From Solanum dulcamara (Eukaryota; Streptophyta; Magnoliopsida; Solanales; Solanaceae): a stretch of DNA of 64,000 nt. Below the pieces are notes generated by a model. That model ran no database searches. It saw only the letters and a list, made by a program, of their open reading frames with translations, and had not been told where the DNA came from. Of the stretch, positions 12,732 to 23,959 are shown one piece after another. Numbering within the stretch: the stretch's first letter is position 1; every line of letters begins with the position of its first letter. A program made the position numbers and the translations under genes. The stretch covers positions 13,482,235-13,546,234 of the forward strand of contig NC_077237.1 in the NCBI RefSeq assembly GCF_947179165.1, written 5' to 3'.

Positions 12732-12844
12732 AACATTCGTCCTCAAATGTTAAATAAAACCTTCTTCAAAATCTTACACAGATTATAGGGAAAATTCCTT
12801 TTTATCGCAATAACACATACTTTCATCAACTTAAGAGTTTTAGA

Positions 12845-12914
12845 AGTTGGACTTACCTGTAGACAATAGGAATAGGTACGGATACTTGTGTTTCATTTCC
12901 TCTTTCACTTCCCA
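12845..12914 (-). pseudogene. E2 chromodomain C-terminal stump
   Basis: Read on the minus strand from 12914, the codons give WEVKEEMKHKYPYLF and then a short tail. This aligns with the end of the E1 chromodomain (TWESETDMMKHYPHLF). It is the only protein-coding trace in E2, so E2 derives from a coding chromovirus. Upstream of the Trp codon, where the rest of the chromodomain and integrase should be, the sequence is 5S rRNA instead. The shared stretch TGGGAAGT (12907-12914) belongs to both. Confidence 0.8.
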
Positions 12915-13009
12915 GGGGGTCGCCCATCCTAGTACTACTCTCATCCAAGCACGCTTAATCTCAGAGTTCTGATGGGATCCGGTGCGTTAGTGCTGATATG
13001 ATCGCCTCC
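12907..13009 (-). pseudogene. 5S rRNA-derived sequence inside E2
   Basis: On the minus strand this begins ggaggcgatcat, passes through caccggatcccatcagaact, taagcgtgcttgg and gagagtagtactaggatggg, and ends gaccccctgggaagt. That is the plant 5S rRNA from its first base to about position 103, with roughly ten differences by eye from the conserved sequence I recall. The last 15 or so bases are missing. The region of the 5S internal promoter (A-box, intermediate element, C-box) is present with a few changes. The sequence lies in the core, not the LTR, and in the same sense as the element. Not a functional 5S gene: the 3' end and terminator are gone. Confidence 0.92.
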
Positions 13010-14021
13010 ATCCGTTAAGGTCTACACCAATGGTTCCTCACACGGTCTCAGATACCACGACTCCTATCTGTTTATTGCTGGCCTCGAAATCCATCCATCC
13101 CTTATGGGATCTCATTTGAAGTTTAAGCGTTCCCATTTACATATGATAGCGAGTTGATTTTCTCTTACGCTTGGGTTTCTATTGTCCGCTTCCCCCCTTT
13201 TAGGGTGTACCCATGTCATCCTCTATTTATTTTCAACTGTTCATACGTATGTGATTCTATTCCAACATATTTGACGTATTACACCTTCAGTTCGTAGCTA
13301 TCTATTCCCTTTTTCGTCCGATACTCATACTTAATTGATCACATCTATCTTAAGTGCTCCCTGTAGTAGTCCTTCTATTCTTTCGGTCCATATGATGAAC
13401 CTGTATCTCATTCCCTTTTTATTCAAAAAACAATCGGCGGAGTTTCCTCTATATTCCTTCCTATCCCAAACCCGCACTTAGGAAATACCAGTAATGCCAT
13501 GCAAGGCCAACATATATATACATCCATATAATATCATATCATAGCCATAACGCCTCACAGGACCAACATATATATATATATTCATATCACAGCCACACAG
13601 GGCGCCTAATATCAACCACAGTATAAAATGATGGACTTACCTCATATGTCCAACTCGAACTGCACTTGTTACACTTTCCTGTCTACTTTTTCCTTCAATT
13701 TTCAACTTTATATCTCAATCATATTTCAATCTTCTTACCTTATCCAGCATGCCTTTTTCACACCATTACTTACCTGTATACTGTGTAGCTTCCAATATCA
13801 TTCGTCATTTTTTTTCTGTCGATATCGTTCTTCAGCTTAAACCAAAGGTTAGTAAAAAAAAGGAATTTTATTTCCTATGGCTGGCTCTATCGCACGATCT
13901 AAGACAAGAAACAAAGATAACATCCTAAATGCCCTGTAGCCTCCTATTTATAGATATGGTGCAAAACACATCGATAAACAAGACTCTACTAGACACGGTC
14001 TGTAGACATTCCGAGGAAGAA
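13010..14021. other. E2 leader region shared with E3
   Basis: Non-coding. From about 13020 it is collinear with 27040-28530 of E3 (for example near 13180 and 27200, and the last 100 bp before the primer site), with shortening. Represents the untranslated leader between primer site and gag of the parental family. Confidence 0.75.
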
Positions 14022-14035
14022 CCGCTCTGATACCA
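14022..14035 (-). other. E2 primer-binding site
   Basis: Element sense TGGTATCAGAGCGG, a perfect initiator Met tRNA type site, four bases from the 5' LTR. Confidence 0.88.
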
Positions 14036-14039
14036 CTTC

Positions 14040-16952
14040 TATCACGACCCAACCCCGTAGGCCGTGACGGATGCCCAAACTGGACACTCGCGTATACCCC
14101 TGCTAACTATAAGTAAACATGTCTCCTATTTGAGTCATAGCGTACCAACAGGCAAGACAATATATAAGCCGACAAGGCTATCGTAACATATAGGCACAAC
14201 CTTACACGCATACATATACAACCCACATACATGTCTACAAATCTCTAAGAGTAAGAACAGTAACATAAGGCGGGACAGGGCCCCCGTCGTACCCATTAAC
14301 AAATAAATGTATACATCAAGGGTTAATACCAAAACTAGGCTCCGGCATATTGGAGCGCTTCTAGATTGCTTAATGGAAGTCCTATGCTGACGGATTCCCC
14401 GAGTGTGTATCTGTACCTGCGGGCATGAACGCAGCTCCCCCAAAGAAAAGGGGGTCAGTACAACATATGTACTGAGTAGGTAAAACATAACATAGCATAA
14501 CTGGAAGCATATCTAAAATAGAGAAACAGGGGAATAAAATATCATATAAGAAACCTCTGTACCTGTACCTCGTGAAACATATGAACATGCATGCTTATAC
14601 TATACAATATAGCCGGCCCTTTCAGGGGCTCGGTGAATCATAACTGTAGGACCATCATAGGGTCCAGCGCCATCATCACCTTATCATATCACATCATCAT
14701 CATATATATAAATATACGTACCCGGCCCTCTAGTGAGGGACTCGGTGAGTCATTCATGTCATTGTATTATCATTTCCTCATATAGCGTACCCGGCCCTTT
14801 AGTGAGGGACTCGGTGGATAATGCATTGAACTGCACACGATTACATACTCGGCCCGGGACTCGGTGATAGAAGGGTTACAATATACACGAGTAGAGTAGT
14901 GAGTAACCATATGCAATTTAAAACATTGTCCAAGACTCAATGAAGTAGTAACGACGAATTGTCATTTGAAAATCAAGACGATAGTCATATCACTCATTCC
15001 TCAAACATTACTATTGATCATATCAAAAGATCCTTAGAAACCATAGGCATGAATCAAGACGATACAAAATAACTTATAAAAGTCAAGGACATTAACAACC
15101 GGAGAATCTCTTAGAAGAGAAATCATGAATGACCCTCCAGGCTCATATTAATCCTTACTTAATACTAAGTCATGCGGAAAGAAAGAAGGGACGGCTTTAC
15201 ATACTCTCTTATTTTCCCTTATGGAGTCATCATATAAATATGTTCCGTGGAACGTACGTCTCGATCCTTAGATAATAACATATATCATACTTGGCCTATC
15301 AAGGGACTCGGTACCATAAATATTTTATCATAACATCATAACTTATGTCAAAGACATATCAAGAGAGAAGAAGGGTAGATTTACTTACTTATGCCAAAAA
15401 CAAGCCAAGAGAAGGAAGGAAGCTTCACATACTTATGCCAAAAACATGCCAAGAGAAAGAAGATAACTTTCCATACTTGCTACTCTCCATCGTATAGAAG
15501 CCTTGAGAGGCAATAACTCAACTAGTATAGGAATTCTACCATCGAGAAGTGAATAAGACTTATGAGTCATACTTGGAGTTCTATGAATGGAATTATCCCC
15601 ACATTTCGTATATCCATCACTTAAGGCTAACACATGCCAAAAGAAAATAAGATAGCTTTACATACCTTTTTCGGGATTAATAGAAATCCGGCTTGCCTTG
15701 ATACCTCCTTAAAATATTGACATGAAAGTAATACTAAGATTAATAGACTTTCACTTTCCAATAGCCCACTCCACAACCAAATACTAATAGGAGTCATTTC
15801 CTTATCCATTACCCCCGACTAGTTTGTTACTAGTTCCGATGCTACGAAAAATCGGGCAACATTTCCCCTACAACTTCAACATCCCCGAGATTCCAATTCG
15901 GCCACAATATCAACAACCATACCAACAACAACAACTAGAAGAATATTTACAATTAAATCACTTCAACCTTACACAATACAAGCTCCAAACAACTAGTTTC
16001 AAACTACGATACCAAAAATAGAGTTTCTAGTTTCCATTTTGCAAAACCTTTAACCGTACGAAGCGGGGGTCGTGTGGCTGAAACCAGAATCTCCCCCGCC
16101 TATTTTAGAACCCATTTATGCCCTGCAACACACACCACACAACCAGCAGCCGCCTCCAAACACACAACGCCTCACTTCGACTATAATTTAACTACGACGA
16201 CCTCAATTTAGGTTGTTTCTTTCGCTGAGCATATCCATAATTTTTTTATACTTTCAGCAGTATAAAAGGTAACTAATACACTTCAAAACAACCCCATAAA
16301 GTCCAAATCTAAGGGAGAAACCTTACCTTACCCGAAATTGGCCAAAACTAGCCAAAATTGCGCCTCAGAAACCTCCTTAGCGCAGCTGAAACTTCGGGGC
16401 TGTTTGGTAACGCTTTGGGATGATCCAAACCATAAATTTTCATTACTAACACCTTCATAACATCGTGTTATATCCTAGATAATTAATTCACGGAGCAAAA
16501 CGAAGAACTCACCTTTTTTCCCTCCAAATCGTGGCTTTCTCCATCTCTAGTTTCTTCTCTTCTCTTCTTTCTTTTCTCTAGAATTTTCTTGAATATTTTG
16601 GAAGAATTCGCAACTTAAGGGATAAGGATGACTAAAAGTCATCAATATATATATGTATATAAAGGCTACTTAACTAATGGGCTAACTTTACAAGACTTGG
16701 GCCCTTTCCTTGTGTTGGGCCTCTCTTGTTTTCTTTTTTTTTCCCAAGCCCAATCACTTAGTTTCTATTTTTTTGTAATTCATGAAACAGTTTTTTGAAA
16801 TTCCAATTTTGCCCTTAGCCTCTTCCAATATTTCCAAATTCCAAAATTTTCATAACCAACTTATATGTAAAACAAGGTCAAGACATAGCATGGTCCTTAA
16901 CTCGTTACAATTATCCCAAAATGTCCAAATGCACAAAATACGGGTTATAACA
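14040..16952 (-). repeat. E2 5' LTR
   Basis: 2913 bp partner of 9810-12715. Its inner terminus reads TATCACG instead of TGTCACG. A CT-rich block near 16550-16580 and a TATA-rich stretch near 16645 are candidates for the promoter in element sense. Confidence 0.9.
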
Positions 16953-16954
16953 CG

Positions 16955-16998
<44 letters not shown>

Positions 16999-17099
16999 CA
17001 ATTTAAATTTAATGGTACCAAATCATGCGTGGTGTTATAGTAAAATTTTAAATTTAGGCTCGTAAGCAATTTACATGGGACAAAGAAAAATCGTAAACA
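16953..17099. other. Spacer with (AT)n right of E2
   Basis: Begins with cgata (target copy), then about 38 bp of AT dinucleotide (16958-16995), then unassigned AT-rich sequence. Confidence 0.6.
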
Positions 17100-18114
17100 T
17101 CGGAGGTGTTACATCGAGGTTTTCACCACCAAGGTTTTCTGGGGATGTGGGTGAGGATTCCCATGAGTTTTTACTTACTTACCGTGAGCGGGTATAGATT
17201 TTGGGTTTAGTGGAGTCGATAGGAGCCGACTTCACTGCTTATCAGCTAGACGGTTCTGCCCAGCTGTGGTGGCGTTCATATCTAGAGACCACCGGTGTTG
17301 TGGGCCGAATTTTTAGAGGGCTTCTTGGCCCAATTTATCCCTAGGAGCGTCAGAGATCAATCTTTATGGTTGAAGCAAGGCTCCACGACAGTGTCGTTGT
17401 ACCAGGACAAATTTTACGAGCTCTTTTGACATGCTACTATGATTTTACCTATTGAGGAGGAGAGAATTTTGTGCTTCGACAGATATTTAAGACTCCAGTT
17501 ATAGATTAAGACCCAATCTATAGTATTAGCGGGCTACTCTTTTTTGGATGTGGTAGACCATACCCGCACACTTAAGCAGCTCTATCGGAGGCTAAGGGGA
17601 CAGAGACAAAAGAAATAAGCAGGTAAATGTAGGCCCTACTTTAGGCCCAGGGAGTCATATGATAGATCCCTCCATAGGTTCCATCAAGGCCAGTCCAATT
17701 GCCCGTTGAAGGCTACACTTCATACTTCAGAAGGAGACCAGCACCGTCAAGGTGGCTCTAGTATCGATCCGATTCAGGGCCGAGGGGGTATTCAGATGGG
17801 TTCTTCTAGCTGAGGTGGCCAACCTCTAACTGCGAGCCAACAACCATAAGGGTGCTATGACTGCAGGAAGCTAGATTATTGGTCCCGCGAGTTCCCTCTC
17901 CATAGGTCAACCTCACTAGCTCCATAGGCAGCTAGACCAACTCTAGCAGAAGCACCTCAAGTTAGAGGAGGAGGACAAGTCTAGGATTGCAGAGGTGGTC
18001 ATCAGGGTATACGGGCAGGTCTCCGAGAAGGCAGGATAGTTGGCCAAGTTGATGCATGGAGTAGAAGAGCACAGGCCCATTTCTATGCAGCTCTAGCTAG
18101 AGAAGAGGCTGACT
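17100..18114 (+). pseudogene. Plus-strand Ty3/gypsy gag remnant (copy 1)
   Basis: Translation in shifting frames shows PPRFSGDVGEDSHEFLLTY, then LVESIGADFTAYQLDGSAQL and WWRSYLETTG, the conserved capsid start of a chromovirus gag. Later pieces match the usual LEQGSMTV and TMILP segments, and near 17855-17895 the degraded zinc knuckle gives CYDCRKLDYWSREFP. The reading ends with an AHFYAALAREEAD segment just before the protease should begin. There it meets a primer-site-like sequence at 18115 without any LTR. Many stops; dead. Confidence 0.8.
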
Positions 18115-18130
18115 TGGTATCAAAGCACTA
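18115..18130 (+). other. Primer-binding-site-like sequence without an LTR
   Basis: TGGTATCAAAGCACTA, one change from the Met-tRNA site, followed by aggttcaa as is usual after such sites. Directly upstream is gag copy 1, where an LTR end would be expected. Confidence 0.65.
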
Positions 18131-20160
18131 GGTTCAACAGTCTCACTTGTACAAATCTAATATTTAGTATAGTCCTGTAGATCTGCTTGGAGATGTCCAT
18201 AACCTATCTTCAGGAGGCTACAAGATGTCATTCAGAAAGCTCTCTAATTGTATCACTTTGTACAGTGCGTATCTTAGTGGTTTCATGAAATATTATTTGC
18301 TTCATTGTTTCACAAAGATAGCTTATACGCATGGTACTCTCGGTGGTGATGACTCACCAGGACCAATAGACATAGCCTCGGGCAGGCCCAAAGGTCGGCC
18401 TGAGGTAGAGGTAGGGGTGTAGCACCAGCAACAAAATGAGATATGGCTCCAGAGACGTAGAGGATCATTAGGGTGCCCCTATTCCTCCTCAACCGAAGGG
18501 GACAGGATGGGCACACCCCCCAAATACATCAATCATGACTCCAAATCTACAAGCAGCCATTGCACAGTTACTCACATCTATTAGGGTTATACCTCAGGCC
18601 CTAGCACCAGCTCTCGATGTACCAGCACTGCCGGATTACTTGGATTGCTATTTCCCGAGGTACAGCCGCCCCAGCACCTGCAGTACCCCAACCAGCTACC
18701 TCAAAGGGAGTTATTACATTACAGGAGCAAAAAATGTTGAAGGTATTCTAGAGATTATCACCTTTGATATTCTTAAGAGCGAGCTAGGAGAATACTATGG
18801 ATTTTTTGACTACTTGTCACGAGCAGCTACAATAATTAGGCCTTGTGCAGTCCATGGGAGCTGATTTTACTGCTCACTAGTTCTGGGGCCCATCCCAACA
18901 GTGATGGTGGCGCCCCTATTTACAGACTAGACCTGCTAGGTAACCTCTCTTATCATGGACTATGTTTTCAAAGGCTTTCCTGTCCAGGTATATTCTTAGG
19001 CTTATCACGGACCAACTCCAAGATCAGTTTATGAGGCTAGAGCAGGGCCCTATGATAGTCTTTGAGTACGAGGCCAGATTCCATCAGTTTTTTTGTTATG
19101 CTACTATGATTCTACCCATCGAGGAGGTGAAGATGTGATGCTTCGTGCGTGGGCTAAGGTATCAATAGAGGTTAGAGATAAAGAACTTGATTTCAGCGGG
19201 TTGTTCATCCCTTGATGTTGTTGATCATGCACGTACCATGGAGCACAATCGTCGCGAGGCCTAAGAGGCAGTGACAAAATGGCCAGACACCAGGATAGTT
19301 ACAGTAGATCCCAGACTAGGGGTAGATACAGCTATAATAGGCATCATCAGAGGTTCCAACAGGATAGATATCAGTAGGGTCAGCCCAGCTGGCCTGTTCA
19401 GGAGGCTTTACCAACTTCAAATAGCAGCCAGCCTTGTCAAGGTGGCTCAAGTGCGGGCCAAAGCTCGAGGGGATCATATTCTCTCCCTGCCTACCATGGT
19501 GGGTTATTATAGGGCATTCAGCTTCAAAGTGTTATGACTATGGTTCACTTGATCACTGGTCCAGAGAGTTCCCCCGTCAAATTAAACTGATATCAGTAGT
19601 GCCGCCTCCACCTAGAGGTGGAGACTAAAGTTAGGGTTGTGGAGGTAGAGACTAGAGAGAGGGCTATAAAGGTAGCCACTAGGGTATTTGGAGAGGTACC
19701 AGGGAGCCAGGTAGGGTGGTAGGACAAACGCTCGTGGTAGAGGCTGACATGGCCTATTTTATACTGCTTTAACATGGGTGGAGGTTGAGGCCTCAGACGA
19801 TGTTATCACATGTACTATTCTCACATGCCAACAGACTTCTTCAGCTTTATTGATCCAAGTTCTACATATTCATATGTGTCCATATATTTTGCTCCCTATT
19901 TGGGTATTACTTCTGAGACTTTAGCGTTACTGTTACTTGTTTCAACCCCGATAGGAGAATCTTTAGTAGTAGATCAGGTTTAGAGATCATGTGTGGAGAT
20001 TCTTCAGGCCATGATACCCGGTCAGATCTTATTTTACTCGATATGCTAGATTTTGATGTTATTCTAGGCATGGAATAGTTATCTCCTCACCAAGAGGTTT
20101 TAGATTGCTATGTCAAGACCGTTACCTTATCCATGCTAGGTATTCCTCCGGCTTTAGCGG
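18131..20160 (+). pseudogene. Plus-strand gag and protease remnant (copy 2)
   Basis: After a leader of about 200 bp, gag can be traced through frames: LGLVQSMGADFTAH near 18840, FLSRYILRLITDQLQDQF near 18975, RLEQGPMIVFEYEARFHQFF and TMILPIEEV near 19035-19125, SLDVVDHART near 19215, and a zinc-knuckle remnant with DHWSREFPRQ near 19550. Protease follows: IDPSSTYSYVS near 19850, then STPIGESLVVDQV and GIPPALAVP at the end. It stops at about 20160 where an E4 LTR fragment begins. Same family as copy 1 and as the gag end in E5. Heavily stopped. Confidence 0.75.
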
Positions 20161-22426
20161 TACCCAACAAGTATACAACTAAGACTAAGCAAAGCTAATA
20201 AAATGCAAGTACTCATGTCATACCAACCAAACCACTCAGACTACAACCTGTATAGAAATTAGCCTAGTCTAACAGTTCTGACAGCACAAGTATATATATA
20301 TCATTAATAGTACAATTCAAATATTAATCAAATCACACCAATCAACAGAATAAATCATAAAAATATCAGGTGAAAACACAATTCACAAATGGCAAAAGAT
20401 GTATGATGCAATATAGTGCAATGCAATGTCACATATAGTGACGCATGTCTGTCCTAATGAAACACATCTGCTAACTAGCAAGCGGAACCCATGGAGGCCA
20501 CACATGGACAATGTATCCGCCAAAATCATTTTTCTTCGGCATAAATATCAATTCTCGAAACAATTTTCCTTCGGCAAAATCATCCTCAAATCAACTCCAG
20601 CTGAATATATCATAACCAATGAAAATAGGCAATGTTCATGTAAATCACAATAATGGAATGATATCAACAACAAGTCATAACTCATGTCACAACAATCTAT
20701 CCACATTTCCATCTCAATATATATCAGAACCTATTCAAATAGGCAATAATCATGTTAATCAAAATAATGGAATGATATCAATGACAAGTCATAACAGATG
20801 TCACAATAATCTATTCACACACCCAAAATTAGTCAAAGACTTAATCATATCGAACACATTATTATAACTTAACAAATTTTCCATTTATTACCCATTTCGT
20901 TGTTATCAAGTTCAATCACATAATCAAATAGTCCCAAACCACTTCCCATTACTTTTCTAATATACAGAACAAGAATACAAGATTCTACAAGCTTAAACAA
21001 AGGTTTAAAAATTTACTTACCTCGAATTTACCCTAAACTACTTCGAAATTTGAGCCTTGCCCTTATGTAGATGCTCCAAATCAATAAAACCTATTCAAAT
21101 ATGCAATTTCAATAAAAATACGAGTCTAACGACACCTAAATTATAATTTTTGAAAATTGAGTCAAAATCGACCTAGAAATCCGATCCCAAAATTAAAGGA
21201 AAAATCTAGAAATATTTATGTGGAAACGATCCTTGAAGTATTTGAAATCTATTAGTGAAAACAGAATAAAATTTGGACTTAAAATTAGTTCACAATCATT
21301 AAAACATTAAAAAACCAATGTTCTTGAAAAAACCCCAATTCCCCAACTTAAAATCCCCAAATTCGAATTGAAAACAATAATTTAATAATGGAAAAATGAT
21401 AATTTAGATTTAAAAAGATTTACCCACTAAAATCCCCCAAAAATACTCATTCCAAATCTCCTCTACCGAGCTCAAGAACTCAAAAATGATAGAAATGGGG
21501 TTTTTCCCGATTTGGGAGATGTTTAAGTCTGCCAGGCATTTACTCTCCGCAAACACGGACCCCTGCTCATGAACTCGGAGGTTATCCCCACTTATTCTTC
21601 TTGAACATGGAAAGGCTCCCGCGAATGTAAAGGTCAAACTTTCTGACCCTCCACAAATGCGGTAAAGCCTCTGCGAACGCATAGCCTACATGGATTACCC
21701 TTCGCGAACGCGGTCACCATCTCCGCAAACGCGAAGGGTTAGGCCCTAGGTACCAGTTGACTCCATTGAAAACAGTCTCCAAATCACAAAATCAACCCTC
21801 GGGATTCATTTGGAATCCCGTGCAAACAAACCTTATATGCTACCATACTAATTTCGATGTTCTAGACTCAATGGAAACATCGAAATTAAAATTCAAGGTT
21901 TTCTTAACCTAAAACTCAAAAAGCCACAACTAAATAAACTTAAGCCTCCAAAATACCAAAATGAGCTCTGGAGCTCCAAAAATTCAATCAAGACTAGTTC
22001 TAGACCTAAAACCATCTCTCGAATCCAACAGAGTCATCAAAATTCCATTCCCAGCATCAAATCTACAAATGTTAACCAAAGTCAACTCTATGATCAAAAT
22101 TTCAAGAATTTCCAACTTAGGACCTCAAATCTTTATTACAACTCCGAATCTAATTCCATCAATTCTCCCAGATTAAATTCCACATTTCGGAGCTGACGGA
22201 ATTCGTGAAATTATGTTTTGAGACTTGTAGCTCTGGTTTGTCCCAAATGCAACTTTTGAACACTCTAAGCCTTTAAAATCTCAAAACTTCCAAAACCCAT
22301 TTTTTTCAAAATAAATTCCTAAAACCAACACCCAATACTGATCAGAAATGACTCGGGGAAGCCATTGATAGGGGTAAAATAGTCTTTTTATGAAAATTTC
22401 CAAAAATAACCTTAAGGGTCATTACA
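20158..22426 (-). repeat. E4 3' LTR (truncated)
   Basis: Ends gggtcattaca (element sense TGTAATGACC). Starts inside the LTR at a ggtac shared with the flanking protease remnant. Contains a tandem duplication of about 125 bp (20590-20830) and repeated ttttccttcgg motifs near 20530-20580. Confidence 0.8.
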
Positions 22427-22440
22427 TCATCCACCACTAA
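22427..22440 (-). other. E4 polypurine tract
   Basis: Element sense ttagtggtggatga directly before TGTAATGACC. The same tract precedes the 3' LTR of E5 at about 40467-40479, linking the two families. Confidence 0.65.
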
Positions 22441-23959
22441 AAACCTGTTCATCCTCGAACATAAAGTAAAAGAAAGAAGGTACTCGACGCTGCCAAGAGT
22501 CTGAGGCGTAACCTCCAAGTTCGGTATTTTTCCTCCCCAAGTGAACCCCTCCTTAGACCATATCATCAGAAACCACTACCAGCAGAACTTTCAAATCAAA
22601 CTTTTGTGTATCTACAAGTTAGGTGTAATTCCAAGTCATGGACTAACTCAAGAACCAAATCTAAATCAAACTCGTCAAAATCACAAGATAACCATCAGGA
22701 CAATTCCTTCATTACATAACCACGAGAAAGCTTTTGAACCAATACCCCCTAAAATCAGGGGTGGGCCTAAATCAGCTACCAACACTCTTAACACACAAAT
22801 TGTTACAAATTATAGCATAATTCTATTCTCACAACCAATTCTTTCCACAAGATTAACTTATACAAATTTGATTCATAGACATCGGTTACTCATAACTAGG
22901 AAATTTAATTTATCTGACCCAAAGAATGAAATGGTCAAGCAACTATCTAGCGAGAGATACCCCCAAGCATAAAAAACCTTAAACAACACTATCAAACTTG
23001 CCATATCAGTAGTTTTGATTGTAAACAACCCCTCGAAGTGGTAGCACTAGGCCCAATGACCCCTCACATTCAACTATAAATAGCCGAAACATGAACTCAA
23101 TGATGAGGTATACCATAAGACTGCTAGTCACTGCAAATATCTATGGTAGCTCTTTGATAAGTTCTCAAAAGAAAGGTGATACTTGTAGAATTTTCAAAAG
23201 CCTTCCATCGCCCAAAGGCAATACCAAATCCACCATGTTTGAACTAACCAAACTTGTGCAAGCATCTTACCCTACCAAGAGGGCATAGATCGGTACATTG
23301 GATCCACCACTAGGAATTCATCCACAAAAGTGAAAACACGCATGGGCATAGAAAGGGAATCATACTCCAAATCATCTCTGAAACAAATTAGGTGCTCACA
23401 TAAGAGTGTACAGAACCAAAGTCAAATAATATAAGATATTCCTTCCATAGTGTCCATAGCATGTATTCTCACTCATTTAACTTCATAATCAACTATCCTG
23501 GTCTCATAATAATTGTAGATATACTTGATTTATCAACTTCCACATACTCTTTACAGTACTCCACTGAATCCAACACTCACAATACTATTAGAACATTATG
23601 ATCACACAGGCTAATTACTTTACTCTCGAACCATCACTAGTATCCAGGTCCTCTTAGCAACATATTATTGTCTCCACAATTTCAAACTATGGACCTCTCA
23701 TCTCCTATTTAAGAATCCCATCATAGGTATAAGCCCCACCTAATATTTATAATCCAATTTCCAAATCTCATAGCACTTTTCCATTGATATAAAACTATTG
23801 AATCACGATCAATATCAATTCTACACAATCTCACACTAACTCAATTTCAACTACTATTCAAACTATCATGTACCTCATGCGAAAACTTAGAGGAATTCTT
23901 GGTTTCCCCAATAATTTTATGTACTATGGGTATGTAACTTCTATTTACCAGCAAGTATC
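22441..23959. other. E4 core, part next to 3' LTR
   Basis: About 1.5 kb without recognisable coding motifs. ORFs such as 22541-22972 do not resemble retrotransposon proteins and are broken by AT-rich low-complexity wording. Interrupted at 23959 by E3. Confidence 0.6.

Larger units (their letters stand above)
9810..16952 (-). mobile_element. E2: non-coding LTR element carrying 5S rRNA sequence
   Basis: Two long direct repeats, 9810-12715 and 14040-16952, flank a core of only 1324 bp. Ends are TGTCACGACC..GGGTTATAACA, with the right copy starting TA instead of TG. A Met-tRNA primer site (14022-14035) and a purine tract (12716-12731) prove minus-strand orientation. Flanks CTATA (9805-9809) and CGATA (16953-16957) look like a 5-bp target duplication with one change. 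The core has no gag or pol beyond a chromodomain tail, so the element must borrow enzymes. Core positions 13020-14039 match the leader of E3 (about 27040-28548), and 12907-13009 is 5S rRNA. Size and coding content suggest a LARD-like derivative of a chromovirus. Confidence 0.85.

Noticed and set aside
12907..13009. Working 5S rRNA gene or a Cassandra TRIM
   Set aside because: The 3' end and terminator are missing, there is no tandem array, and 5S is in the core and not in a short LTR as in Cassandra.
22541..22972. 143-codon ORF in the E4 core as a possible host gene
   Set aside because: Low-complexity Asn/Thr/Ile/Pro wording, no recognisable domain, and it lies between LTR and purine tract of E4 on the antisense strand.
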